This document shows positions 1-12,325 of a stretch of 64,000 bases of DNA, piece by piece (within the stretch, counting starts at the first letter, position 1; each line of letters starts with the position of its first letter). The translations under genes and the position numbers were made by a program. The notes under the pieces are model-generated. The model saw only the letters and a program-made list of their open reading frames with translations, did not search any database and had not been told where the DNA came from. This DNA comes from Nymphaea colorata (taxonomy: Eukaryota; Streptophyta; Magnoliopsida; Nymphaeales; Nymphaeaceae): contig NC_045142.1 of NCBI RefSeq assembly GCF_008831285.2, positions 4,907,501 to 4,971,500 on the forward strand, in the 5' to 3' direction.

Positions 1-1025
1 TTTCACCGCAATTTCATGAATGTAGAAAAGCGTATAAACTTTTTGCAATTATCTAGAAGCAATAATTTGTTAGGAAGAAAAAAATAAATCCTTTTACATC
101 TTCCTTTCTCCTACTTTTGAAAGTGGCATGGACCAAAGCAATAATGGGAAAGAATTGTATACCTCACCTTTCCTGAAGTGAGAATGCATTAGATGCCAGC
201 CACTCGTACAAGCGCAAAAAATATTAATTAAAATTAAAGAAATAAAAGAATCAGAGTTTGTATAAGCATTGTGCCATGACATCTACCTCAAAAGTGGGCC
301 GGAGTCTCTTGAATAGTGGGCCAGAACATCTCTCTCTCCCTCTCCCTCTCATGTTTATATTTTTGTATCTATTTATATCGTTATATTTAGGCTAAAACCT
401 TACGAACCACACATAAAAATAATAATAATATATATATATAAATATGGATACGTTAGAACATTATGAAGCATACGTAAAAAAGGATTGTGAAAAGATTGAC
501 TCGTGACAAGTATCTACACTACAACAATGTTATTTCATCTGCAGCAACTAATAAGTCACAACATCACGGTGTAAGCTTGGGCGTCGGCCCATAAACAGTA
601 GAATTCGGGTTGTAGTCCGTGTGCGAACTACATAAATATAAGGACTAGGCAAAGTAACTATCAACTATTGTTGACGGTTGACAAAGTTTCATAACAGCTT
701 CAACTTAGATTTTGAAGTGCAAGGTTACTCATGAATCCACATTAATCAAAATTAAGCAGATCAAACTGCTTACTAAGTGCTTACAAAATTATACATGCAG
801 ACTAGTTATGGGTTGGCTGATAAATATAATTGACGATTCTTAAAGTGCCACATGTCTGTTACACTGTCACAATTCCATATATAGGTGTGTGTGCGTGTGT
901 GTGAGAGAGAGAAAGTGGTTATCTCAATCTTAGAAATCAATAGTCAGGCCCAACAGAAAGTTGGAAGGAAACAACAAACCGACAGACGACGGAGAGGAGA
1001 GAGAGAGAGAGAGAGAGAGAGATAC
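1..1025. other. Intron 3 or downstream region of copy C
   Basis: No coding exon is seen. Positions 340-470 and 580-770 match the corresponding region of copy B (about 16300-16400 and 17050-17250), so the B/C duplication extends at least to about 340. A (GT)n run lies at 887-905 and a (GA)n run at about 999-1021. The (GA)n run abuts the exon-3 donor, so on the transcribed strand the intron opens with (TC)n. Confidence 0.7.
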
Positions 1026-3178
1026 CATCATTTTCGTTGGTTCCTTTTGCAAGTCCGCTCTTGATCAATTCAAAAAGTTCCATGGCGTTGAGGATGGGAG
1101 GAAGGGATGCATCTGGTGTGTTGACCATGGAAATGACCGATTCACCACTCAGGTTACGACCACGAGAATTATAGTCGGTCACATATGACCGATAAGGAGG
1201 GATGATTGGATCATCGTTCTGCTTGATGCCATCAACCAGGAAATCGAATGACCTGCTCTTGTTTTGATAAGCTGCCTCCAACACTTCCATGAAATAGAAA
1301 ACGTAGTAATATGTATCATTTCCCAAACCCATCTCCAACGATGGCACTATCAGAGTCGTCGCATTGCTCGACGCTGGTGTTATGGCGTGGGCTAATGCCA
1401 GTCCCGGAATATCCGTGAAGTTTTTGTTGAAGCTCATGTTATCTCTAGCCACACTCACGACGCCGTCGATCTCACCACTAGGATGCCAATAACGATCATA
1501 AGGGTCATCAGGGTACCTGCCAACAAAAGCCCCTCCATCAGAATAAGATGCTCTTAATTATTACGGCTTCTTGAAAATATCCAATATTCAGGTTTGAATT
1601 CAGATTGGAATCCGAAAGAGAAAAAAAAGTTATTATCTGAATTGAATCCAAAACCTAATTTTAAAATCCGAAACAAACTCAAATATGATACTTGAGCACG
1701 CATCTCAATCTCAATTTTAAACCTAATGCTGTTGACTTTCAAAGTGGGCATTGTAAGGGCAAGGGATGTTGAATATTTACTTGAGACTGAATCTCTTAAT
1801 TAAATATTACTTTTTTATATTCGATTTTTTCAAAACAGTTCGGCCGGATATTCAATCCAAAATGGATAGATTAGCATCTCCAAGCATCGGTTCCTCATCA
1901 AACTTTTGTAGAAGAAAAGGACTTATTGACAACCAGGGCTAGACTTGGATTTTCGAAGAAGCGTTATTGTATTAGAAGACTGATTCCTTTGTTTGCGTGC
2001 CCGTTATGAAATTTTTTTCTCTTACTCCAACGCATGTCTTTTTCTACTCTTCATCTTCTTCCTCCTCTTCTTCTATTTATTTCTTTTTCAATCATTCTCT
2101 CCACACTAAAATTAGTCAATCGAAAGAAATTAAAGAAAGGAATTGACAATATGATCCTACATACACGAACACAATATATATAAAAGCGAATTTTGGTGCC
2201 ACTAAAACGACAGTACGAACGGTATCATTTATTTCCCTCTTAATTTTGGATGTGTTAAAATGAACATTAAAAAGAAATAAGTGAACTTCAAAGTCAACAA
2301 TGATGCCAAGATTGGCGGTTATATATATATATACAATATATATATATATATATATATAACTAACGATGATTATCTAGAATAACTCAGCCACCTAAACAAA
2401 AGCTGTTCATCTAAAATAGATGAATGGTTAAAAAAAAGACAACGAGAAATTAATAGACATTTAAGACTTTTTTTTTATTTAATTTTTCATAATCCTTTAC
2501 TATCTTCCTGAATGGTTTCTAACATAGTTCCAACTTGCCATAGAACAAGGGCCAGGCGCTGCCCTTGATTGCGGAGCTGTCAGGTGTTGCTAGACGATAA
2601 ACCACCATTGGACGGCACCTGGGAGGGGAGAGAGCCACTGGACGGTGGCGGAGGAAGGAATCCCCCTTCCCTCCTCCTTCCCAGGTGTTGTCCAGCGTCG
2701 GGGTATAATTCCCCCAATGCTCCCCAGCCTGACTGGTGGATGAGAAGGATAGGGAAGGGAGATTTTCTCCTTGGCCAGATAGGGAAGGGAGATTTTCTCC
2801 TTCGCCAGGTGGAGGTGGAGCGAAGGAGGGGCCGGTGGGGGGTGAAAAGGTTTGTTGGAAAAAAATAATTAAAATAACAAAATAAATAAAGAAAAGTACA
2901 AAAAGGTAGCTTATTTTATCTTTTTATATGCCTCAGGATGTAAACAAAAAAGTAGAATCATGGTTCTCTCTTACGTAGATACACACATATATATATATAT
3001 CACTTTACTCAATGACGCTAACATTGCTAGAAGCCAAATACAACTTTGATATATATGTGTGTATTATGTGTATATGTGTTTGTGATGGTTTTTAGATTCA
3101 AATGAAAACATCCACAAAGTGGTCTGCCTCATATCCTATCTTTCTCTTAAACAATTTTAGTTTGGATGCTACATTGAG

Positions 3179-3226
<48 letters not shown>

Positions 3227-3719
3227 CCATAAGACAATTTCCCATCTTTAGCTGAACATAAAATAGCATTTTAATTATGTACGAAACATAACAGCCGAGA
3301 GTACACAACTGTCAAAACCCTATATATATATGACATCGAAGGTGAAACGTATTTTTCTAGTTATGATGTTAATAAAGTGGTAAGTCCAATGTGAAAATCG
3401 GTTGGCAAACCGAATCCTTGAATCCGCCGAATCATTGATTCACCAGAATTGGCTTTGAATTGGCAAAAACGTCAGAAGTGGTTCATAGGAGACATGAAAA
3501 AGTATAAAAAAGCTCGCTAAAAAAATATGAAGGTTTCAGTTTATCTAAAAAGGACGTTACAGTTAATTGAGCTTATTCAGGCCAATTCTGATAACTTTTT
3601 TTTTTTTTGGCTTCAAAACCTTGCATTCTATGAAGTGGAAATTAAAAAGTATGAAAAGTCCTTTTCTGAACATTTTACGTCGGGCTTATGTGCACCGAAC
3701 TGATTATATGAAATGCTAA

Positions 3720-3774
<55 letters not shown>

Positions 3775-4748
3775 GGATGTTCAAAGTACGAGCAATCTTT
3801 TTTGTGGAAGGTTGACAAAGAAAAAGTAGTAAAAAAGTTGAAAGTCTAACTTTTCTTCTTACCTAACAAAGTCTTTTGATCCGAAGGCTTTCCTCTTCCA
3901 TAGTACAAGCACATCTTCAGTGCCCTTCGTTTCATACATGCCCGGCTCAAATTCCTTAACTTCCAGAACAGAGATGAAGGGTATCTGGTCGGGCAACGTC
4001 TGAGCAACACAGACGCTGATGTTGTCTCTCTTGGGTACATATATCACTTCCCAATAAAGGGAGGTGTCTAATGAAGTGGTCACGCTGGTCCAATAGTTCC
4101 CATCAAATTGAAGATGGAAGGAAGGTGGCGATGACTTGTTGTCATAGTTGCCATAGAAGAAGGATGCCCTTATCATGTGCTTCATTCCCCTCGCCGCGCC
4201 TGGTATCAGGTAGCAGCTCTTCTTTTGGAAGGGAAAGTAACGGAGCGTCTTTTCTTCTTGGTAGTATGTATTGGTAACCTGGACCTTCGCTGTTTGCCCT
4301 GTGTTAATATAGTTGCCGTCGCCGATCCAGTTGATGCCCAGCTCGTCGGTGCGCGTACCCGTCGGATCTCCACAATCGATGCTCAAGGACACTAGAGGAA
4401 ATAAAGAAAACTCAGGGGTTATGATTTATGAAGGGCATTCATTCTGGATGGCTCCATAGTTCACTGAAATCAAAATCTATCCTTGTGTGTGTGATCATTC
4501 TGCCTCCATCGATTTTTTGATTGATCAGCCACGAATGAGCTCCCAATTGAAGGTTAGGGGAATTAAACTAATTAAGAGCACTGATTGTGCGGCCTATACA
4601 TGTGGGCATATTTACTCCTGGGTTAACAATAAAAGAAAACAATCCCTAGGTGGGATCAGGGGAACGATTACGTACGCTTGTCAGCAAATCCTGAGAAAAT
4701 TTGGATCACAATGCATAAGCCAGCAAAAAGGACCACGGATCCTGCCAT
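1026..4748 (-). CDS. Malectin-like receptor kinase, copy C (first 3 exons)
   Basis: Exons are 4676-4748 (signal peptide beginning MAGSVVLFAGLCIVIQIFSG), 3863-4391 (first half of the malectin-like domain, LSIDCGDPTGT to SKDFVR) and 1026-1516 (second half, [16 protein letters not shown] to GTNENDG). All junctions are GT-AG in the same phases as copy A, and no frame is broken. No LRR, TM or kinase exon is visible in positions 1-1025. Either exon 4 lies just beyond the left edge, or the transcript reads through the exon-3 donor to the stop at 937, giving a secreted 393-aa malectin-like protein. A weak match of positions 1-16 to copy A about 120 bp before its exon 4 favours the first option. Confidence 0.82.
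1517..3862. repeat. Copy C intron 2 with microsatellites and repeats
   Basis: An intron without coding potential. It contains (TA)n runs at 2321-2362, 3181-3221 and 3730-3772, a MITE-like stretch next to the first run (about 2363-2520), and a 33-bp unit repeated twice at about 2748-2810 (GATAGGGAAGGGAGATTTTC core) in a GC-rich patch (2550-2860). The first part (1540-2280) aligns with copy B intron 2 (17400-18220). Confidence 0.75.
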
Positions 4749-5600
4749 CTTAAAAGGTTGATCTACCGATACTGATATCCGCTCCCAAAACAGTACTTCA
4801 GAAGCTGAACCAACCGTCTTCTTTGCAATGAATGATTACACAGATGTCCAGTTGATGTTTTTCCCTAGAGGCAAGCTTGACTACACAATGTCCAGATGAT
4901 GTTTTTCCCTAAAGGCAAGCTTCTGTATGGCATGAAACGCAGTGACATGTTTTTAAAGAGTACTCGAAGGTAATTAAGAAACCTTAGCAGAAGTCCCCAT
5001 TTGAAGATTATTCATCATCTGTCATTGTAGTTTCCGCTTGAAAGTTCAACAAGATAGTACTGGCCGTGGGAACCACCCATCTGAGCTGTGTTATCCATCT
5101 CATGACCCCTTCGGTTTGGGGTATTTAATGCATTCATGGTATTAAAATTCATCCGTATACTGGTGGGAACCACGATCCCAAGATCATCTATCTTGGATTC
5201 AATTCTAGATGACTAGATGAAAGCCAACGGTCATAAAAAAATTCTTCAAGTTCATAGAATATCTCTTCTTAATGAAATAAATTGACCCAGATTGCCTTTG
5301 TCTAGACCTGATCTGCACGCCAGTCTAGGTCTAGACCTTGAAGAGCCCAGTACTTAAAGCACTCGGTTTGACTGGGATCATCATTTCGTGAAAATTCTTC
5401 AGAATTTTTTGTTTATTTTCATATCAAAGGCAGATTTGCGGCCATATATTTTCAATTCATGGCAGTATGCATACTTCAAAAAAATTTCTAGCTGGTTCAC
5501 CTTTGTTTATTTGAACTAGAAAATACGAACGCATGAAAATTGATATTTGAGTTAATATGAATTACCCAACTCATGTTCAAAATAGGAACAAATAAGCACG
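4749..5600 (-). promoter_or_regulatory. Upstream region of copy C
   Basis: The sequence before the ATG is conserved with copy B (20236-21250) and partly with copy A (40639-40780). The block nearest the ATG (about 4796-4885) contains CTTCAGAAGCTGAACCA and TTGATGTTTTTCCC in all three genes. Further upstream, 5115-5135 holds a TTAAATACCCC element shared with copy B that could serve as a TATA-type box. These are conservation-based inferences; no start site can be read directly. An internal direct repeat of about 50 bp (ATGTTTTTCCCTA...GGCAAGCTT) lies at 4855-4922. Confidence 0.5.
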
Positions 5601-5944
5601 TATACACACACTTGGTCTTCTCAAATGGAGAGTGAGTTGCTCGGTGCAGGCAACAAACATACGCCAGACGAAAAAAAAAAAAGTATATTTCTGAAATTAT
5701 TGAAAAAATAAATGTCTTTTAACGTCTTGTTATTTTTTTCGATTTTCTTTCTTTTTGTCCTTCATAAAAAGTTTATTTTTTCTATTAAATAGAAGCATTT
5801 TGATATGCTGGTATACCAAATTTTTGTGCACCGGCTTCATTTCAAATGCCCTAAAGTAATTAAAAGCAACTTCCGAAAACGCGGCATCAAACTCTTTTTG
5901 ATAAAGCAACTACATCATCCCTTCCCCACCCGTGTATATAATTC

Positions 5945-6770
5945 TTTTTTACATGGAGATGACATCCCTAGTACTTTTTTTTTTTTGCCTCCAACGAAGA
6001 CATGGAAGAGTTAAATCGACCGTAGCTCCCCTTATGTCCACCAAATGTTTGTTTCTTGAGTAGTATCTAAGAACTTATCAATGAAGAGCATCTTCTTGTT
6101 CCTTTGCTTTTTTTTTACTTCTACGGAATTAATATGATGACCAATTTCCAAGCTCATAATTCTAAAATTGCAGACTGCCAAGGCGGAGACAAAAATTTTC
6201 CTTGGAGGGGCCGGTCAGTATTTTTTGAAATTTTTACAGGGACTAAACTATTTGTTTATATATTTTTATGGGGGCCAAATTAAAAGTTTTAAAAAATTAT
6301 AATTACTAAATTTTGTTTTTCCCGAGATATCAAGGGGCTGAAGAGTAGGATTCTTTGCTTGCTCAACAATTTCAAGCAGATGGCGAAGTTCAGGTCGTGT
6401 AGGTGTAGAAGTCGATCGACCACCAAATCCTTCACAACATTGGAGACACCAGGCAATGGAAGATGATGTCTATTTGAGAACTAGTCTTCTATCTATTTGT
6501 GAGTGTGGGCTTCCAAGGTCATGTAGTCTTCTTCACAGCTGTGATGAGACCGATCGATGGCATTGTTCTGTCCCTTTTCTTTTAATGATGATGAAAGTTT
6601 AGCAAAGAATTATAGGGCAATGGACACACAACTGACAGAACAAAGATGGTGAACAGAGCAATGAATGTCAGTGAAATACAAAATTTTGTAACAAATTAAT
6701 GATAACCCAGCTTATGCAAATGAGAAGTCATCGTCTGCATGGGTGCATGATAATTTCTTCATCCGTGCGC
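5945..6770 (+). mobile_element. Three-copy dispersed element, copy 1
   Basis: About 800 bp that recurs inverted at about 7375-8165 and in the same direction at about 11560-12325. Shared landmarks are TTTCTTGAGTAGTA near the start, the GGCGGAGACAAAAATTTTCC segment at 6183, the GATATCAAGGGGCTGAAG segment at 6326, and TTATGCAAATGAGAAGTCAT near the end. No transposase frame is present, so it looks non-autonomous. Its class is undetermined because the exact ends and target duplications are not clear. Confidence 0.65.
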
Positions 6771-7374
6771 CAGTGTGCATGTGTGTTCGTGCTTTTCTTT
6801 AAATAGAACACATTTTCTTGCGTACAAGATCAGCAAAATCATGTCCAAAATGCCTCAAGTTTGTCAGTTGTCTGCCTTGACAGCGGAAAGATCGCCTGCT
6901 CATGAGCCCGTCCATCACCTGGTCGACGGGGCACTGCCACGTCAATGACACGTTTCCCTGTCAAAACAGCGTCTCCTAACGAAGTCGTCCATCGCCGGAG
7001 GACGGAGCACAACCAAGTCAAGGTCTCCTCCAGCCATTATTCATATTTTTAAGTGAATAATAATGTGCTGCAATGTCAAGTATCAAGCGAAACCTAATCC
7101 TGCATTAATCCTTTTGATGGCAAGTTTTCAAGTTCATGACAGAATCTGCCACCAACTTCTTTGCAAGCATTCCATGTTATTCTGTTATATGGGATTCTGA
7201 TCTGTTTGATGCTCATAACATGAACAACTTATTAAGAAGTTGGGCGGTTTGCTGCGCACGCCCTTGAAAGGTTTCTCATTTCTTTGCTCCGAACTGAAAC
7301 ATGCAAGCGGTTTATACAAATCGAAGCTTCAATCTCAAGCTCGAATTTTTGTGCTCTGTTCTTCTAGACAATCT

Positions 7375-8165
7375 TTAGATTGCCCTAGTTCTTTCAGAAG
7401 GTGATGAGCAGGGATGATGAAACCATCATGCATCCATACGGATGATGTCTTCTCATTTGCATAAACTGGGTTAACATTGATTTGTTATAAAATTTTGTAT
7501 TTGACTCGCATTCATTGCTCTGTTCTTTAGAACTTTCCTCGTCATTTAAAAAAAAGGACAAAACAATGGCATCGGTCTCATTGAAAGCTGTGAAGAAGAC
7601 AACAAGACCTAGGAGGTCCACACGCACAAAGAGAAGGCTAGTTCTCAAATAGACAGCACCCTTCCATTGTCTGGCGTCTCCAGTGTTGTAAAGAGTTTGG
7701 TGGTCGGTCGTTTTCTACATCTACACATTGAACAAGAAAAGAACCTCGATCCTAATCTTCAAACACTTGATAGCTCCTAAAAAAAAAAAATAGTAGTTAT
7801 AATTTTTAAAAACTTTAATTTGGCCCCGGTAAAGATATAGACATATAAAGTTTAGTCCATGTAAACATTTCAAAAATATTGACCGGCCTCTCCAAGGAAA
7901 AATTTTTGTCTCCGCCTTGGCAGTGTGCAATTTTGAAATTATGAGTTCGGAAATTGGTCATCAAATTAATTCCGTAGAAGTAAAAAAAAAAAAAACAAAG
8001 AAAAAAAACATCAGCAACGAGGAGAGCTCTTCTCTTCTTTGATAAGTTCTTAAAAAATCATATACTACTTGATTGATTAATTAACTCCTCTATCTCTTCT
8101 TTGGGAAAAAAGGTACTAGAAATGTCATCTCCACGTAAAAAGTGACTACTTTTTAACTACTTTGT
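7375..8165 (-). mobile_element. Three-copy dispersed element, copy 2 (inverted)
   Basis: Reverse-orientation copy of the element at 5945-6770. The two face each other across a 600-bp spacer, so a transcript through both could fold into a long hairpin. The spacer (6771-7374) includes a GC-richer patch at 6840-7030 with no recognised gene. Confidence 0.65.
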
Positions 8166-8925
8166 TCATTTGAGAGCAGGGCCGAACCAAGGGGGACAGG
8201 CAGCTATGTCACCGCGAACGACCGGTACGACATTTTCACAAATCTTGATATGACGGTATGGGATAATTACAGATAATTATATATTTTTAATTAAAAATTA
8301 AAAATTAAAAAAAAAATGATATAATCACATCAAGTTTCTTTCATATAGTTCCTACATACATAGTTTCATAGTCTATAACAAAGATAATTAAACATGCAAA
8401 TAAGTTAAATATACTTTAAAAAAATAAAACAAGATATAACGGCTCAAACAAATACGTCTCTGCAAAGATGCATAAGGTAGATGCCTGTTTACAGAGACCA
8501 AAGATGCATAAGGTAGATGGCCTCTGTTGTTTACAGGGACAAAAAATGCATAAGCATTTCAGCAAGAGAAAAATCCCTACACAAATACATCTATGCAAAG
8601 CACATACAAAATCAAACCAGCTACAACCACAGACTATAAAATACAGAAAATGAAGCGGCAGAAAATGGAGGCCGTAGGAACAGTTGAACAGGGAGCAGAA
8701 AATTTCAGGAATGTGCCATCAATTTTAGGAAACTAAAGAGACGAACAAATCCCAGAACATTGAAGCATATCAGAATTTGGGAACCCTAAAAATCAAAAAA
8801 GAAGAAACTAACAAATGGAAAACCTGCTGCTGTCGGCGTCGCCCACTCGCCGTTGGTCACCGTTTGTCGGTCATCGTTCGTCGGTGTTTGGTCCACAATC
8901 AGTGCGGCGGAAAGGTTGAAGAACG
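8166..8925. other. Unassigned intergenic sequence
   Basis: No gene is recognised. A short tandem repeat built on AGATGCATAAGGTAGATG occurs at 8465-8545. A Gly/Val-poor, TCG-rich patch (8830-8890, repeated GTCGGT) looks like part of a transposable element. Confidence 0.5.
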
Positions 8926-9400
8926 ATTACATGCTTATTTGTTCCTATTTTGAACATGCGCTCTGTAATTCATATTAACTCGAATCTCAATTTTCATCTT
9001 TCGGTCAGCAAGAGCTTTTGAGTCTGTTCCTTTATCTGAGGTCTATGGGGTGGCGACGCCTTTAGGCTCCTTATCCGGTACGTAGTTGAGCACGGCGAGA
9101 TAGACTAGGAGATCCTATTTAACGTAATCTACCTGGGGTATATATGAAACAAAAAATTCTGTGCTACTGACTCCTGGTATAGGATAAATGAACACATATT
9201 ATCAGGTGACTCAAATGATTCATCCTTTTAAAAGCGCAAGGAAAAATTTCCACGAAATTATGATCTCAGTCAAACCCAAGCTTAAGTACTGGACTTTACA
9301 AGGTCTAGACCTTAAAAACATGTCACTGCGTTTCGTGCCATACAGAAGCATGCCTCTAGGGAAAAACATCAACTGGACATCTGTGTAGTCAGTTGTTCTA
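8926..9400 (+). repeat. Inverted copy of the RLK upstream region
   Basis: Read on the + strand, this matches the reverse complement of the upstream sequence of copy B (about 20330-21150) and copy C (about 4840-5600). Landmarks are the runs around 9188-9240, 9262-9310 and 9318-9388. The last one contains the GGGAAAAACATCAACTGGAC motif also present in the 5' leader of copy C. With the exon-2 fragment at 9768 it forms one inverted 5' piece of an RLK gene. The segment 9060-9190 is shared with copy B but missing from copy C. Confidence 0.75.
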
Positions 9401-9767
9401 CTGCTGACATGAAATACAGTATAGCATGCATTACATAGAGAGGAAAAGAAGAAAAATCTATTGCAACTTGAGAAAAAGTATGGAATCAGTACGTAGTTGT
9501 GCGAGGAGACTCATTTTCTGGAGTCTGCCCCTCCACCCTTTGTTTCAAGATCCAATTTACCTTGATCTGGGATACAACACCAACACCCAACCTTGATAGA
9601 TCCAGATCTGTTTTTTCGCTCCATTGGATCGTATCTAGGGTCCAGTTGGATGAAGCAGCTAGCTGGCTAGCTTGGCCTTTGAAGGAAATTGAAATTCAAA
9701 CATTCGGCTCCAATGGAGCCCTTTATATATCTTAAATGGTGAGTTTCCTTTGTCAATTTCCTTCAGT

Positions 9768-9880
9768 GTTCTTCAGCATTGACTATGGAGGAACTGCCAA
9801 CCACACCGACCGGTTGGGCATCAATTGGGTCGTGGACAACGGTTGCATCAAGACAGGGGAAGCTGCCCAAAGTCTATAAT
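9768..9880 (+). pseudogene. Inverted exon-2 fragment of a malectin-like RLK
   Basis: On the + strand, opposite to all other copies, a CTTCAG acceptor is followed by codons reading FSIDYGGTANHTDRLGINWV and then VDNGCIKTGEAAQ before a TAA. This is the start of the malectin-like exon 2 of copy A ([17 protein letters not shown]). The conserved Cys is Tyr here, and after about 35 codons the homology stops. No exon 1 is recognised in the preceding 380 bp, although the more distant promoter region is retained. Confidence 0.8.
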
Positions 9881-11559
9881 CATTGTGTATAAGCCTAGTA
9901 ACGGAGCTACGTGTGGGTTTGTGTGGGCCAGTCCTATTAAAGTTCCCATTGGAAAGGAGCTCCACGACATGTGTTGCCCATGCCAGAATTGGGTCGGGCT
10001 CCATAGTGAACAGCGGTTCAAGTGGAATTTTCCATGCCCATTGTGCCCAACCATTCACCAAATGAGAAAGGGTTAGGGCCAGGGCCATTAGGGCAGCTAC
10101 GAAATGGCATCCTTTCTCTCTGCCATGGTGGTGACTGGTGAGAACGTGAGACCCAGTGGCGGAGCCAAAAATTTTATGTTGTGGGGCACTAGCACATAAT
10201 ATGTGAAAAAAATTCAAAATTAAATTATATGTTATTTTAAAAATAAAGCAAATAATCATAGTTATAAACAAATTTACAATTGATCTCAACAAACAAATCA
10301 TGTCATTATAATTATGGACAAAATTAGAATTGGTCAATGACATCAAAAAAGTCCACTGAATGAATTTACAATTGACATCAAAAAGTAAATCAAATGATTA
10401 CAGTTATAAACATATTTATACTTGGCCTCAAAAAGCAAATAAAAAAACTATAGTCATGAACAAAATTACATATGGCCTCGTATGCATGATTGCTTCATGA
10501 CTGATATTGTCAAATGTGTTCCTCTCAATGTAAGTGACTAAATCATTATTAACTCAAAAAGATTTATAACTTAAAATACTTTCAACACTTGCTATTGCAA
10601 CTGCTAAAGTTAGTGCTTAACTTATTACATAAGAGCTCTTTTCCTTCTTGCTTAACTTTTACTTTCATTTCCTTCCTCCTTAACTTTTACTTCCATGAAC
10701 TTAATTTCATGATTAATTTCCAAATTCATGGAGACAAAAATTTTTCCTTAGAGGGGCCAAACAATAAATAAATAAATAAATATTACACACTGGGGGTGAA
10801 AAGCTCCCACGAATATATATACACACACCCACGAATATGTCAACCTGTCCTCGGAGTATTGAATGCATTCATTGTGGGTTCCGTATGAAAATTTGACGGT
10901 AGTTTCACTGGTAGGACCACATTGCATTGGGCTACACCTTGAAACGGTCCAGTTGAAGAACCAGGACCAAAGTCGAGCCGAAATTTTTGTACCGTCTCCG
11001 ATTTGGAATTGGATACAGATCATCTACGACGACCAATCAATGGATATGCGTGAAATCAAAAGCTTCATTCACCAACATGACATGCTCTAAGGCCAGTATT
11101 AAAAAAATGATTTTTGACAACGTCTTCAAAAAAGTAATTTTTCCAAAGCTCTGTTTTGAAGCCATCCCAACATGCCCTTTGTTTCTGCGCCACTGAGAGG
11201 GACTACTTCGAGGGTTTGTATTGCTATCTTTTGTAAATCTTACACTCTTGGTTGGAGGGGCCAATCACCCACCACTTCAAGAGTAATTTCCATTTAAGTA
11301 AAAGAAAGCTGATGATTTAGGAGTTAGATGAAAGTGGTGGGGTTGTATGTGAAATTTCAGACGTCACGTCGTTATCTGATCTTAAAAATTTTTAAGAAGA
11401 CTTTACCATTGTTTGCATAGACCCCATTATCCTCATCAATGACTTGGGACAGAAAAATATTGGAAATCTCGTGTGCCCTCCGGGAAAGTGAGTAGGGGAC
11501 GACCAATTCAACCAAGAAAAAACTTACAACCACACACCCAACATTGTTTGCATAACTCT
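9881..11559. other. Intergenic repeats between the RLK fragment and copy 3
   Basis: No real gene. Open frames at 9783-10346 and 9825-10076 read in both directions through the same repeat and lack recognisable domains. GTGGCGGAGCCAAAAATTTT at 10155 and a related stretch at 10730 belong to a repeat family seen many times in this window. Positions 10845-10880 faintly resemble the RLK upstream block (TTGAATGCATTCATTGTG). Confidence 0.5.
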
Positions 11560-12325
11560 GTGTAGCTCCTGTTTTGTCCACCAAAATTTTGTTTCTTAAG
11601 TAGTACCTGCTTCTTCAAGAACTTATCACAGAAGAGCTCTTCTAGTTCCTGTTTTGTTTTTACTTCCATGAAGTTAATTTCATGATTAATTTCCAAACTC
11701 ATAGTTCCAAATCGCACACTGCCCAGGTGCTGAATGGGGACAAAATTTTTAATTGGAGGGGCCAAAGGGTCTTTTTAAAATTTTTACATGGACTAAACTA
11801 TATTTTTCTATATTTTTACTGGGCCCGAATAAAATTGTTTTAAAAAATTATAATTACTCAATTTTCTTTCCCCAAGATATCGAGGGACTGAAGGTTAGGA
11901 TTGAGTTTTTATTCTTGTGCTCAACAATTTCAACTCTATGGAGAAGGTCAGGTTGTGTAGATGTAGAAGACGATCGATCTCCAAACTCTTTACAATATTG
12001 GAGACGGCAGACAATGGAAGGTGCTGTCTCTTTGTGCGTGTGGACATCTTGTAATCTTCTTCACAGCTGTGAATGAGACCGATGCCATTGTTTTGTCCCT
12101 TTTTTCGACATGACGACTAAAGTTTAGCAAAAAAATTCTGGGCCACGAATGCCCAAACAACAGACAGAATTCCAGATGGTGAAAGAGAAATGAATCAGTC
12201 AAATGCAAATTTTGATAAGAAATTAATGATAACCCAGTTTATGCAAATAAGAAGTCATCGTCTGTATGGGTGCATGATAATTTCTTCATCCCTGCTCATC
12301 TCCTTCTGAAAGAACTAGGACAATA
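11560..12325 (+). mobile_element. Three-copy dispersed element, copy 3
   Basis: Same orientation as the copy at 5945-6770, with matching landmarks TTTCTTAAGTAGTACC, GATATCGAGGGACTGAAGG and the terminal CCTTCTGAAAGAACTAGG, which is also present in reverse at about 7385-7405. A partial fourth copy may lie at 10600-10770. Confidence 0.65.

Noticed and set aside
9783-10346. 187-codon minus-strand frame
   Set aside because: It runs antisense through the malectin fragment and a dispersed GTGGCGGAGCC-type repeat, and has no domain.
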